From the NCBI RefSeq assembly GCF_013368755.1, contig NC_049563.1, positions 5,456,001 to 5,520,000 on the forward strand: a DNA stretch of 64,000 bases, written 5' to 3'. The notes below the pieces were generated by a model. That model saw nothing but the letters and a program-made list of their open reading frames with translations, was not told where the DNA came from and did no database searches. Below, in pieces: positions 50,892 through 61,820 of the stretch. Position numbers and translations under genes: made by a program. The DNA is from Talaromyces rugulosus (lineage: Eukaryota > Ascomycota > Eurotiomycetes > Eurotiales > Trichocomaceae). Position 1 is the first letter of the stretch; each line of letters begins with the position of its first letter.

Positions 50892-51669
50892 ATGACTTCG
50901 ACTACAACAGAGGGTACCCGGAAACCAACAAGGCACAAGCGGAGTACGACTGGCTGCATTACCTGCAGGTTAGACAAGTTCGCCTTTGGTTTTACAGAGC
51001 TGAGACTTATTTAGGGTCCGCCGCGTAAAATGCGATGAGCAGAAACCTTTCTGCAGGCGTTGCACCTCCACAGGGCGCAACTGTGATGATTATCCTGTCC
51101 CCATGCCCAAACCCGGCCAGCCAGGTTCATTGGTGGTTTTTGCGAGCCCAATAACTCTAGCCTGCTCTAGGCCCTCGGATGCGCTGAGCGGTCAAGAAGG
51201 TCGTTCCACTTATTCAGTGGGTTGTATGCGCCGATTGCTTTCGGGGTATGGCACAGCAGGCTTCTGGAACATGGTTGTGCTGCAGGCCTCCAACATCAAC
51301 GAAAGCATCAAACATTTGGTGATTGCGGCCTCGAATCTACAGGTTCTCCCATATTCTTCGGCTCTACATGGCAACAATATCGCCTTTCTTGCTCATTACG
51401 GCAGAGCTCTCAAGTTACTATGTCTCGACCAGAGTTCAGACCCTGTCACAATTCTGATCGCATGTATACTACTCGCCCTCTGCGACGAGCTCCAGGGCCG
51501 CGTACAAAATGCGCAGCAGCATATACAAGCTGGCCAGAGGATATTAGCAACTGATCAAGGGTTGAATTCAACCCCCTGGACAAGTAGCGTTGCACTAAAT
51601 GAGATCATGTCCACGTTTTTCCGCCTCAGTACTCCGCGGCCGGTTATAGGCGGGCTCTTAAGGCGATAA
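50892..51669 (+). CDS. Zn(II)2Cys6 transcription factor, C-terminally truncated
   Basis: Exons 50892-50968 and 51015-51669 give 243 residues. The binuclear zinc cluster is complete across the 46 nt intron: TGCITCR then VRRVKCDEQKPFCRRCTSTGRNC, with Cys spacing 2-6-6-2-6. The middle part (FWNMVVLQASNINESIKHLV; LIACILLALCDELQGR) matches the start of the fungal transcription factor domain found intact in the regulator at 58536-60340. The frame then stops after FFRLSTPRP, where the intact relative continues for about 310 residues. The product therefore has a DNA-binding domain and little else. It may be a pseudogene or a short competing regulator. It is 5 kb beyond the NRPS. Confidence 0.7.
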
Positions 51670-51824
51670 AACTCGGGTATGAGATTTTATTCACTGTTTC
51701 TTGGTCACCATTATTAAATGCCCAAACATGCAGTTATAATTTTTACAACCTAAGAATGCTGTCCATTAGGTCGTTTTTCCAACTACGTAAGGTCAAGCCT
51801 AGCTACTACTAACTGCATAATCTC

Positions 51825-52973
51825 TTAGAAATGTCCTACAACCGGCTTAGGCATGTAAGGCTCTTCTAGATAAGCTAAATCATCCTCGGTCAACACCTTA
51901 TCGCGTAGGGTGACTGCTTCTTCTACCCTGCCAACACTATTCACGCCCGTGATTGGGATGGCACCCTTGCTCCGTAGCCAGATCAGACTCACTTGAGCCA
52001 TTTTCCAGCCTTTCTTCTGTGCCACCTCACCAACTCTCTTGATGATCTCCTCGTCTGCTGGAGTGACGCTGGAGCCGAACGGAGTAGGCATCTTCGATCG
52101 TTCCGAGATCTTTTTCATCCAGCGGCCGCGCCAGCTAGCCGCCAAACAGCGGAGACCATGGAATGATTCCCACGCCTGTGGCTTTGCAAAACCGGTTCAT
52201 CTCACGTTCTTCCTCGCGATAACACAAATTGTAGTAATTCTGCATTGACACAAACTTGGTCCCAAACTTGGTCCAGCCGTTACGCTCTGCTACAAATTGC
52301 AGATTCGCAAACTCAGTGGCCCACATCGAGCTTGCTCCGATGTAACGTACTTTTCCAACTTGCACAAGGTCATGAAGCGCCTTCATTGTCTCTTCAGGTG
52401 GTGTGGATGGGTCGTAGCGGTGAATTTGGAAGAGGTCAATGTAGGACGTCCCCAGCCGAGAAAGAGAGGCATCTACTGCGTTGAAGATGGCGGTGCGCGA
52501 GAGCCCTATTGGAAATTTACTTTGTCAAAATTTTATAATAAAACCATATTGGAGTAGGAAAACTCACCACCTTGGTTGACATAGTCCTTGCTCCGAGCCA
52601 GGTGTTCGGCATGAGTAGGCCCGACGACCTCAGGATCCTCGCCGACATAGATGCAGCATTTCGTCATGAGGACGAGTTTATGGCGAGGAATGTTGAATTT
52701 CTTGATAGCCTTGCCCAATATCTCTTCGGAGATGCCGTTGGAATACATATTAGCTGTATCCCAAGTATTGATACCACGGGCGTAGGCTGTCTTTAGGATT
52801 TCTAGTGATTCCTCTTCTTCCAACATCCATGGATGCCATTCTTTTGACCCAAACGACATGCACCCAAGAATTGGAACAGAGACACGTAGGCCGGAGGAAC
52901 CTAGCTGGGCATATTCCACTTTAGTTGCTTCCAGGCTTTCTTTCAGAGAAGACGGAAGGTTCGCAGTAGCCAT
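51825..52973 (-). pseudogene. Aldo/keto reductase, broken by a stop and a frameshift
   Basis: The gene starts at ATG 52973 with exon 52973-52568, then a normal 62 nt intron (52506-52567) and an exon from 52505. The intact part shows an aldo/keto reductase (AKR13/YakC-like) barrel: LGCMSFG, DTANMYSNG with the catalytic Asp and Tyr, the LVLMTKCC strand Lys, the [11 protein letters not shown] strand His, and [10 protein letters not shown]. At 52135-52137 an in-frame TAG follows that segment. The homologous C-terminal part (TPADEEIIKRVGEVAQKKGW to the TAA at 51825-51827) continues in another frame, the shift falling near an A5 run (plus-strand T run 52111-52115). Two independent defects point to a pseudogene rather than a missed intron. 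Confidence 0.8.
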
Positions 52974-53805
52974 GGTTGTATGGATTGGTTTGTTTTGGAA
53001 AATAACAACAAGATGCCTCTTCTAGATCAAACTTAACCTAATCGGTTTCTGAGAAGTATTCAATATGAGTAGATTATCATGGATGCAAGTTGAGCGATAG
53101 GACCTGTCATCCAGCTATGAAAGCAGTAAAAGTAGCACTCTACACGTTCAATGTTTAATGCAGACCAATCGGGCTATTGTTTTGCTTAGCGATCAGGCCA
53201 ATGAAAATCGAATTTACCAAATTTAAGAAAGTCTAATGTTGGTTTTTCATGCACTAAAAAATTAGTTAGCGAGCGGGCCAATCGATTGTGCAGCACTAAT
53301 TTCAAGTGTATACGGCAATCAGCCATCTATTCCTTCCGGACGTTGTCGCGTTAAGCTCTGTATGCTCGGCATCATAGACGTATCGATTAGGCCGAGTTGC
53401 GATCTCTTCATCGGTTTCCTCTTCCATTCAATCAATAAATTTATATGCCTTCTTTTTTTCTGTGCTATTATTATCCGTGATTGGATAACACGAAAGGTGA
53501 TAAGAGTGAGAAATTTCGCCAGGTACATCAAGTGAAACATTATGGATGGATATAGTCGACCTGTTTTTGTCTCAGCGGCCTTGATAGTTCCGTCTTGCAT
53601 GCTAATAGGCTCCAGTTGTTTTGCTGAGACATCTTCTCGCATCTCCTACACACGTAGTAAGCTTATTACGTATGGCCATTTTGGACCAAGCCGACCTGTA
53701 ATCGGGCCAGGGCCTCGTTCCACCTAAAATCTTATGTCGATTTTTTCCCCTAGTGCAAAAAAATTGGTAAAATAAATTTGGAAGGGAAAAAAACAAAAAA
53801 TAAGA
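52974..53805. other. AT-rich intergenic region
   Basis: This is the upstream flank of the broken aldo/keto reductase. A 107-codon minus-strand frame (53319-53642) starts with ATG but matches nothing I know and is Lys/Arg-rich at its end; I do not call it. Two weakly similar segments, agcgatcaggccaatg and agcgagcgggccaatc, lie near 53190 and 53267. Confidence 0.4.
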
Positions 53806-53896
53806 CGACAAAGACATGATTCGAACATGCGCTCCCGAAGGAATATGATATAGTGGTATTCTAGTCATACGCGATAACCAACTCTGCCACTTTGCC
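53806..53896 (-). tRNA. tRNA-Ser (anticodon AGA) with short intron, divergent
   Basis: Read on the minus strand, a 7-bp acceptor stem (GGCAAAG with CTTTGTC, one G-T pair) is followed by discriminator G. A-box TGGCAGAGTTGG and B-box GTTCGAATC are present, and a TTCG-capped variable arm marks a class II tRNA. The anticodon loop reads CTAGAA, then about 9-10 nt of intron before A and the 3' stem TCATA, which pairs with TATGA. A T6 terminator lies at 53795-53800. The D-stem is weak (third pair mismatched), so the gene may be poorly functional. Confidence 0.65.
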
Positions 53897-54842
53897 GATA
53901 TTTGTCATCCCAAAAAATTGACATTATTAGGCAAGACCACATCTGCATTTCCTGAGGATGCAAGACGCACACCAATATGAACATGCTCTTATTGTGGAGT
54001 AGGGCTATACGTAGGACGCACGCACAGTTCTAAATATGTATGCCAAACTTACTTCATATATCCAAACTTACAGTACTAACATCGCCCAGCGTCGAACGCA
54101 GATTCGTTGATTTTCTCTCCTCTCGTCCTCACGACACATAGACCCGGAAATCTGTTCTGTTATACCATACATTTAGCTCCCTGGAGCCACCCTACTGACA
54201 AAAAGATTTTATGATTTTGAGGAGAGTTCCTGAGAGATGGTGTGATTGTACGTTCATACTAACAGCACGTAGTAGATATTATTAGGCACCCCTTTGAACT
54301 AATATCAGTCCCACTATCAGGGCATTTAGGTTAATTTCGGATACAGTAGATAGGAACTACTATTATTCTATTAAAGACTTACTATACAGGAAATCCCCAT
54401 CGATAAGATACATGACGGCAGAAGAAGTTCCCAGCATAGCAGCGGCATCCGTACTTCGATTTACCAATACCAGTTCTCTTCAATCGATTCATATTATTAT
54501 TCACTTTTATATTAGCCAATCTAATCTTTCTCCATTCACATCAAAATTACACGAAGATTGATTCCGATCAACTAGACTTTTGAAAAAAATCCCCATTACT
54601 GTTTCAGTATTGAGATACCTTTTAGAGTGTGATATATGCCACCACGTCCGCGATATGGAGTACAGGGCTATGCTGAAACTTGTCAAAAATGGGGATGCTT
54701 TTGTCTTAAAAAGCTTTGATGACCAAATTAGTCTTGTTCCGCTTGTCGTGGCCGCCGGCTTTACTTGCGGCCCCTCTGTGGTCGTATGTCCATCTTTCGA
54801 GGTAAAGTGTGGGAGTGACATACTCCTTGGCTACCGCCCCCG
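53897..54842. other. AT-rich intergenic region, nothing recognised
   Basis: No supported gene. Short frames on both strands near 54507-54846 overlap the end of the minus-strand hypothetical gene or start at non-ATG codons. Confidence 0.45.
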
Positions 54843-55623
54843 TTAATTGCAATGATAATGGTAACAAGATTTGTTTTCCACACTAGAATTGTAGATTAAT
54901 AGCCCAGTGTTGAGAGACTCCAGGTGTCGGAGAATGATACTGGGGGCAATTCTCACGGGCGAGGCAGACTCAAGCTACTCAAAGGATAAAGGTAAGTACA
55001 TGAAAAAGTCAACCGTGTCTTATTACACAGACTTACTTGGTCATTGGCCATACTAATCTGTTCGCAGACCAGTGCCACACATTTTTCCAGCTTGTCCCTG
55101 TTTTGTTCAAATTTTGTCGGTTCAAAAAACTCTCCGGCCCGTCGATCGTCGTAGTCCGGTCCATGGTGGTATAGCCATTCATTGATAGCCCCTATTGTCA
55201 TCTTACCCCTCTGTTCTGTTTGAATAGCCACCAGTCGCTCAGAGTCCTTGGATAAGTTCTGTTCAGCTGGAGGAGGGGGGTGACCAGGATGTGGTTCCGT
55301 TATCTGTCGGCCAACAAAATCGTATGCATCTCTCAAACTTCTGATTGCTTTACGGTTTCTCTCTCTTGAGGATCGCCCGCGTTCAAACCCAATGAAAGGG
55401 ACAGGATGAGACCATGGGTGTAGCTAGTGCCAAAAATAATATTTCAGTAATAATTCATCAATATTAAACGGATCATAATTCAAACCTTGAAAATGTCTCG
55501 GTTTGGAATCAGAGTAATCCGTTGGAACGTCATCAGGGACAAGACCAGATAAGTCTTATTGATTGTTGCTGGATTTTTAATCGAGGTTAGCTGGGTAGGT
55601 CGTCCTTTTGAATTTGGAGGCAT
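54843..55623 (-). CDS. Hypothetical protein, three exons
   Basis: I do not recognise the family. Exons 55623-55486, 55423-55037 and 54974-54843 encode 218 residues; both introns are exactly 62 nt with GT..AG borders and phase 0. The ATG at 55621-55623 begins MPPNSKGRPTQLTSIKN. The middle has a basic stretch (ERGRSSRERNRKAIR), then a Pro-rich PHPGHPPPPAEQN and a likely helical EFFEPTKFEQNRDKLEKC region; the C-terminus is SVENKSCYHYHCN. There is no signal peptide or membrane segment. The consistent splicing argues for a real gene, but it could be a fragment of a longer ancestral one. It lies in an AT-rich, decayed part of the window. Confidence 0.55.
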
Positions 55624-56775
55624 TGAATTAATTTGGCTCTCTTCATTGAGTCATAATCCAACCATAATCATAAGCCTTTTGGAGGGATGTGCGGATAATG
55701 CGCAGCAGATTTCAAGGGCACATTCTGCAATGAAACCGTATCAAAATCGACACATAAATGTATCTTGGATACTGCGATTGCTTTTGGTTTTTCCCTCGTT
55801 ATATAATGTCGTATTCTCAGGATTTGAAGACTATTTGCGCTTGCAATAGTGTCGTCTCCATATTGTGACATAGTGGTTGTCACGACGAGTCTAATCCTAA
55901 CCTAGGAGTACCCTGGAACGAGAAAATTAAATATGGGAAAGGAAGAAGAAGAAAAAGAAAATCTTGCAGGTTTATTGCGCAATAAATTGTTTGGCTTTGT
56001 GCGCGAAGCTATTCCCCTTCCAATCCCGCTTGAAGTTATCCCCATCCTGGCACCGCTCTCGGTTACCCTTTGTCTTCATTACAAGGAGCGAGATTATGAC
56101 ATGCCGAAAACCTGCCAAGGGAGGAAAAATTGGTATTTTGTGCCTTACTAAGAACTATCGTGAGGCTACAAAGAAAATGAATATCTCGTTGAATAATAAA
56201 ATTCATATATTATAAATTACCTTAATCGGCTCTTTGAATAGATAGAGGTTTGACTCTTATCAACATGCTAGTCACTGCTTTCATAGATTTCCATATCTTC
56301 TGTTAATTTTTGTTTGTCATATCAAATTAGCCTTTTTTTGACCGTCACCAGGATATTGAACAAGGTAATGAATTGTTTTGAATGTTTCATCTTCCCTTGA
56401 CCTGGAACACCGTCAGTAACACGATCGTTTTTTACTTTACATCGAATAAGCCTAATCTAGCTTTGTCTTTTTTCTTTTCTTGGTCTTTGATTTTTCTTTC
56501 AATACCGGGGAACGCGGATACCATTCATTCTTCGTTGCAAAAACACACATACCTTACCGTTACCAAAGTCACTGCGTCGATAATTTTATGAGTGTAGTGG
56601 CTTTCTGCGATGCATTGGCAATATAGTAACATTACAGTAACGTTATAAAATGTGAATAGTTACAAACCGCTTGTAAGTTGCAAACTATCTATAAGTTGTA
56701 AACCATTTGCAAGTTGAAGAAATCTAATTTATTACAGAATATCGATACGTCTATATTTCTTGATATGTTGTAAAT
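55624..56775. other. AT-rich intergenic region
   Basis: I see no supported gene; frames at 55559-55849 and 55933-56151 resemble no family. A set of degenerate 18-bp tandem repeats lies at 56663-56716. The segment aggatattgaacaaggt near 56350 resembles the sequence just before the tRNA at 58189. Confidence 0.45.
56663..56716. repeat. Three degenerate 18-bp tandem repeats
   Basis: Units caaaccgcttgtaagttg, caaactatctataagttg and taaaccatttgcaagttg lie head to tail, 60 bp left of the foldback transposon. Confidence 0.65.
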
Positions 56776-57507
56776 TGTGACGGCTAGGGCTGAGGCTGAG
56801 GCTATCCCCAAGGGTGCTGCCTCGGAGCCGGGTGGGAGCCTCAGGCAGAAAGAGGCCTCAGGCAGGAAGGGCATCAACCCTAACCCGCGGTGCAAGATCT
56901 GGGAATAGCCTCACCCCGGGACCATAAGGGGTCAAGCTGGTTACCTAACGACACAAGGCAAAACCTTCCTGCGGGCCCTGGTAGCTAAATTCCTCCCCCA
57001 TGCTTGTTGTCTTAGAGAACCGCACCCCTAGCTAGGAATCAACATCTTTGGAAAAGGCACGTCACACAAGGGCCAATCTCTTTAGGGTAAACGCGTTGAC
57101 GCGCCTTGTTTGTTTTGTGGGTCTACATATATTACATGTAATTTAAAAAAATTGGTTCTCCATATAAATTATATGGCTGTAGAATGGTTGCAAATTTTGA
57201 TATCAGTTGATGTATCAGGATTTTGATATGTAACAGGAATGTGGTAATGTGACGTGCGAAGACGTTTGATTTCTATCTAAGGGTACGGTTCTCTAAGACA
57301 ACAAGCATGGGGAAGCAATCTATCTTTCAGGACTGGCGGGGAGGTTTTATCTTGTGGGATTATGTAACAGGCTTGACCCTTTGTAGCTCCGGGGTGAGGC
57401 TACTCCCAGATCTGGCACTGCGGGTTAGGCTTGTTACCCTTCCTGCCTGAGGCTCCTACCAGGCTCCGAGTCAGCTCCTACCCTTGGGGATGGCCTCAGC
57501 CGTCACA
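56776..57507. mobile_element. Foldback DNA transposon (MITE-like), about 0.73 kb
   Basis: The element has long terminal inverted repeats, left about 56776-57048 and right about 57261-57507, both starting TGTGACGGCT. The arms share many blocks, for example the right-arm complement AGATCTGGGAGTAGCCTC against the left agatctgggaatagcctc, and catgcttgttgtcttagaga in both. Differences are mostly single substitutions, so it is old. The 210 bp centre is AT-rich and codes for nothing, so it is non-autonomous. I could not find a clean target-site duplication: the flanks gtaaat and gtaataat are only roughly alike. The superfamily is undetermined. Confidence 0.85.
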
Positions 57508-58188
57508 GTAATAATTACAAAGAATAGTAATGTATCGAAATTAGATATATTGTTGTTTTATGTTATATATTAAAACACCAATCTGGTTAATAAATTGGCA
57601 ATATATTGATATCATCAATTTTTTGGGTTATATGACCGTTACCAAGCTACCCAACGTTGCTAACGTTGCTGAATGGTATCCCCGTTCCCTCAAAAACCGG
57701 TATTGTTTATGCTAGAACATGTTTTATTCTATGTTGGCAACCAACCGGACCAAAAAGGCGCACGCATACTAAAAAATTACAATCCAGGCATCATACAGCG
57801 ATTTGATTTGATTTCATTACATATATATACTATGTAACAGCTGAGTCAAATGACGTCGGTGGAAAGTTGAAAACTGAAAACTGGAATAATCTGGTGGAAA
57901 GGTAGAAATGATTTTTTCAACAACATTTGAAGAGTCGGAATATGTAACTTTCCGAAATACTCTTATATATCTATTCGATGAAATACCACCCGAGGTGCAC
58001 CACCAACACTAATCAATTGATTGATCATCAACATCAAACGTTGAAAGTAAAAACCTAGAGCCTTGATTGAATTATAGCCTTAACTTTTAATTTTGCATAC
58101 TCTTAGTTTGTCTCGTCTGGTCTTATCATCTCATCTTATGTTCTCATCTGATCGTATTCTTCCAGTTCTTCTGCAGGATATTCAACAA
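57508..58188. other. AT-rich intergenic region
   Basis: This lies between the foldback element and the tRNA. It contains a short direct repeat acgttgctaacgttgct near 57652 and otherwise nothing I recognise. Confidence 0.45.
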
Positions 58189-58280
58189 GGTGAGGTGGCA
58201 GAGTGGTCTAATGCGGTAGACTAGAACGTTCTAGGCATCTATTCCCTTCGGGGGCGCAGGTTCGAATCCTGCCCTCATCG
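58189..58280 (+). tRNA. tRNA-Ser (anticodon AGA) with short intron
   Basis: The 7-bp acceptor stem (GGTGAGG with CCTCATC, one G-T pair) is followed by discriminator G, as in eukaryotic serine tRNAs. A-box TGGCAGAGTGG and B-box GGTTCGAATCC are intact. The anticodon stem GTAGA pairs with TCTAT; the loop CTAGAA..A gives anticodon AGA if a 10-nt intron (cgttctaggc) sits after position 37. A TTCG-capped variable arm makes it class II. A T6 Pol III terminator follows immediately (58281-58286). Confidence 0.78.
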
Positions 58281-58535
58281 TTTTTTGGCATTACTGCAGA
58301 ATGCAGTATGCAAATGGACTAAGTTCCATGTGGTCTACTTTTTTAGATGGAGGTACAGCTGAACGGGTGTCTCGGATAGGTCGGCGGGGTTTGACTAAAC
58401 TTTAGTGGCTTGGCAGCCGAAGGCGGTGAAAACTTGGACACACGTTCAGCTTTTATTAGAATGGGACTGTATATGTCTTAACTTATGCCTCACATATACT
58501 CTTCGCCGAGCGAACTGGGACAGTCCAACCCATTT

Positions 58536-60340
58536 TTAGATCACAAAAGCCCTTTCGTGTAGCACAATGCCGAGAGGGTTCACGTGTACTCCGCCGACAA
58601 CTCTCCCCCACCCAGGCATATCATCGCACCCCGTCACAGCAACATCGCTTAGTCTCGCATGCTCTGGGATCTCCTCTGCCTTGGGTGTTTCATTCTCAAT
58701 CACATAGCTTTCTTCTATATCGATAACTTCCTTCATGAATTTCGCCAGCAACGCTCCCTCCCACATTCCCTCTTGGCATGAATTCTCACTCAACAAACGA
58801 AGCGCATGGCAGCGGAGGTTGGAATCGCGGCATTTGAGCCCGATGAGAAACAGTGACGGTGAGATCCCCGACTCAAGAGTGAATGTGGTTACGTTGGTCC
58901 CATCGTCGCCACTGCTAGTCGACCGGGTATCACAATCCACGAAAGATCCGGCCAATCCTATGATGTGTTTGAACAGAGGCATGAAACGGTCGCAAGCGGT
59001 CTCTGTTCTGTCGGAATAAGTCTGTGCGATGAAGAAAATATAAAAGTGTTGGATTTCGAGCAATTGGAGGACTCGGCATATGCTCGTTTCTTGTAGTGAT
59101 GATGAGAAAGCCGTGAAAGAGCGGAATGCAAATAACCACAGTGTGAGATTATTCTGTAGACGATACAATTCTGCGAGCAGAACGGTCTCTTCTTCGCAGT
59201 GAACAATTCTACGCGAGGCAATATTCTGGGTGACATAGTCCCTTACCCAGTCTCTGTCCTCGCTGACATCCAGAGAAGACGAGGAAACCGAGGAAGCACG
59301 TTGCAAGAGCTCTGCTCGGAAGCGAAAGACATCAGCAGCTAGCTGATCGAGATACTGTCTTGCGTGGGCGACACTAGAAAATCTACAGGGTATTTCGTCA
59401 CTTCCTTCAGACGGCCGCAGTTGGAGTATAGGTGCCGTTTTATCAAACATGGTTGCTTCGTAGTCTAGTCGTCCGAACATGCTTGTTAGAGAGTCAAGCA
59501 TGGTTGGGTTGAGTTGGCCTGAATTGACAAATAAACGTGTCATTTCTTCCCCAGCGCCTGTTTTGGGTGTCGTATTGTAACTCTCTGTCAAAACTCGCAA
59601 CCCTATTCTTAAATGCTGTAGCGATCCCGCTCGATTTCCCTGCAGCATTTCGAGACACATGAACAACAAGCATGCCACCAAGGTAATAATAACGACTGTC
59701 TTGCTATTATCGTCGTGCCTTTGATTATCTAGCAATCCTCGTAAACATTTCAGTGCTTTCACGTACTGCGCCAACGCAAAAGATTGCCCGCGATTTGGCT
59801 GTCCCCCGTATGAATTTAGCGCCTGCAAAGTTGGTGAATTTCCTCTTGACACACGATGCATTGCCCCAACCGCGACAGCAGCATGCAGAATAGCAGGTTC
59901 ATAATGAGTTAGCTGCAGGATATGGCAGTCCCATAGCGATGAGTGGAAGTAACCAGAGATCTCTCTCGTTGTATGCCTTCTAAAGAAGGAGAAGAATTGC
60001 GACTCTAGAGAGGATAGATGGAACTGTACGATTCTAGTATTGATTCCTTCTTGAGAAGGGATTAGGGGCCGTTTATGCTGGTTCTTTCTCGCTGCCTGAA
60101 TAACAGCAGACGGAGGAAGCTCGTAGCCATCGCAAATGCGGCCCGTGGAAGAGCACTTTTCACAGTATGGTCTGGCTTCATCACATTTTATCCGGCGGAT
60201 TCTGTAGTCTATGAGCGTTGCGATTTAGTACAATTGTAGCTAGGACTACAATCTTACCGACATGTTCGACATCCGGTTTTTGTCCGGACTTTGCGGGGCC
60301 TTTTCTTTTCGTGAGGATGCAGCATTTTTTTGGGAGGCAT
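58536..60340 (-). CDS. Zn(II)2Cys6 fungal transcription factor
   Basis: Two exons (60340-60258 and 60201-58536) give 582 residues, a normal length for this family. Exon 1 begins MPPKKMLHPHEKKRPRKV, a basic nuclear-localisation-like stretch, and the zinc cluster spans the 56 nt intron: TGCRTCR then IRRIKCDEARPYCEKCSSTGRIC. The remainder is a fungal-specific transcription factor domain (FHSSLWDCHILQLTHYEPAI; VACLLFMCLEMLQGN). A start further 3' inside exon 2 would lose the DNA-binding domain, so the spliced model is preferred. It resembles the truncated regulator at 50892-51669. Its targets are unknown; 13 kb from the NRPS it could be local or unrelated. Confidence 0.88.
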
Positions 60341-60781
60341 ATTACAGATATTCGCATCTTGCATGCCTGCGTGGCGTCATTATTGTACCGATCGTTGCAG
60401 ATGATCAAAGAGGAGGAAGGGAGGTGCTGATGCGCAGTTGGCGCCAAACTTGACCAGATAGAGCTTTGATTGGTTCGTTCGCTAACAAACACATCCCGGC
60501 CAATCAAAATCGTGGGGGCTATACAAGTCTCAATTTGAAGGACGCAGAGCATTTCTCTTTAAAGTACAAGTATCAAATGTCTGAGGCTATGCTCGGTAGT
60601 GAATCAATGGATATAATCAATCTCGTAAAGGTGATGCCTATATAGCTGAGGATAAATAGGCGTGAGACCTCAACTCAAGCTCGGTTTCCTCACCATACTA
60701 AATTTTTATTTTTTTATTTTATTTTATTTGAACAGAATTGAATTGAAAGCTCGAGAACCCACCAAAATAAAGCGAATCATC
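60341..60781. promoter_or_regulatory. Divergent promoter region
   Basis: This lies between the minus-strand Zn2Cys6 regulator and the plus-strand tubby-like gene, so it holds both promoters. ATTGG and CCAAT elements occur at about 60469 and 60500. A T/A-rich run at 60704-60730 sits just upstream of the second gene. Confidence 0.5.
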
Positions 60782-61348
60782 ATGTCCAAGCCCGCCCAAA
60801 CAATAAATATAATCTATTCTTCCAAATCCCTCAATCTGGTCGATTGCCACACTCTCGAGCCCCTCTACAAGGTGAAAGTCGACCGTCATGCTCCACAAGT
60901 CGAGATGCGGCGTCTTCAAAACACTCAGTCAGCGACAGACGATACCCTCTTAGAAAACAATCTTCCATGGGCAAACCGCGTTTGTACGGCGACATTCAAA
61001 CTCACGTCCCTTCAAGTGCGTCTGTCAATCCACGAGCACGAGGATGTTCCTTTCACGCGGGATCAAATCTTCTCCACAAAATACACATTTGCATCTCCAT
61101 TTTTCGAGTCAGCAATATTGACCTGGAAAGCGGATGGAGCATTGTCGGGCAATTATATGCTGACGGACGATGCGAAGGGGACTGTTTTGGCGCGGTTCAG
61201 AAATAGGTTGTTCAGTGTTACGGAAGTGGGCACGTTGGAGATCACCGAGAATTTCGAGGCAAATTTTAAAGATGAGATAGTCATATCTGCATTAGCTATG
61301 TTGGCCATGGTGCAGAGTTTGCAATTGGGAGTGATGGTTATTGTGTAG
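60782..61348 (+). CDS. Tubby-C/LURP-one-like fold protein (DUF6593-type)
   Basis: A single-exon gene for 188 residues. The pattern of beta strands, including TWKADGALSGNYMLTDDAKGTVLARFRN split by short turns and a closing EIVISALAMLAMVQS helix, resembles the tubby C-terminal/LURP-one-like fold of small fungal proteins. In this fold a closing hydrophobic helix is threaded through a beta barrel. No enzymatic motif is visible and there is no leader peptide. The ATG at 60782 is in a fair context (atcatcATGt). The function is unknown. It is divergently transcribed from the Zn2Cys6 regulator and may share its control region. Confidence 0.6.
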   Translation: MSKPAQTINIIYSSKSLNLVDCHTLEPLYKVKVDRHAPQVEMRRLQNTQSATDDTLLENNLPWANRVCTATFKLTSLQVRLSIHEHEDVPFTRDQIFSTKYTFASPFFESAILTWKADGALSGNYMLTDDAKGTVLARFRNRLFSVTEVGTLEITENFEANFKDEIVISALAMLAMVQSLQLGVMVIV

Positions 61349-61820
61349 CAAGCCTACGTGTTTCTTGAGAATTGAAGAGCGGAAACCAACCTGGCATTGA
61401 AGCTCACATCAATTCAATTCGATCTGGAGATAGGCTGAATCTGATTAATTGAGAAAAGTTCCAATATGGAGTTTTTTTTTTTTTTTGTTTCTTTTTCTTT
61501 TTCTTTTTTTAAAAAAACCCCAAGCTTTCAACATACAAACTAGACATATGACTAGAAAACCTAGAACCCTGAAAAAGAAATATATTGAGAATAACGTAGA
61601 AATAAACCGAGAATTAAACTTCAAATAAGTCAGCAACATTGAACTTGCAGGAGGCACGCTTTTACTACTAACGTCGATGTATACAAAAGCACCGGCCAAT
61701 CAGAAGCTGCCACTAAGCCCACCAGTTCTGTTTGCCGCCGAGACTTTCAACCACCACCACCAGACAACTATTCCATGGTGATAGACAGCTCGACAAGCCG
61801 GTCACGATGGTAGGAGAAAA
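61349..61820. other. Intergenic region with long T-rich microsatellite
   Basis: A T-rich tract (about 61472-61510), interrupted by single g and c bases and followed by an A7 run, lies here. Such tracts often vary in length between strains. I see no gene. Confidence 0.6.

Noticed and set aside
52100..52145. An intron that would rescue the aldo/keto reductase
   Set aside because: There is no GT donor positioned to remove both the TAG and the frameshift, and the flanking sequence is conserved coding sequence.
53319..53642. A 107-codon minus-strand ATG frame
   Set aside because: No homology recognised; Lys/Arg-rich end typical of AT-rich non-coding DNA; no splice support.
56766..57516. Target-site duplication of the foldback element
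   Set aside because: The flanks (gtaaat and gtaataat) are only roughly similar and cannot be called a duplication.
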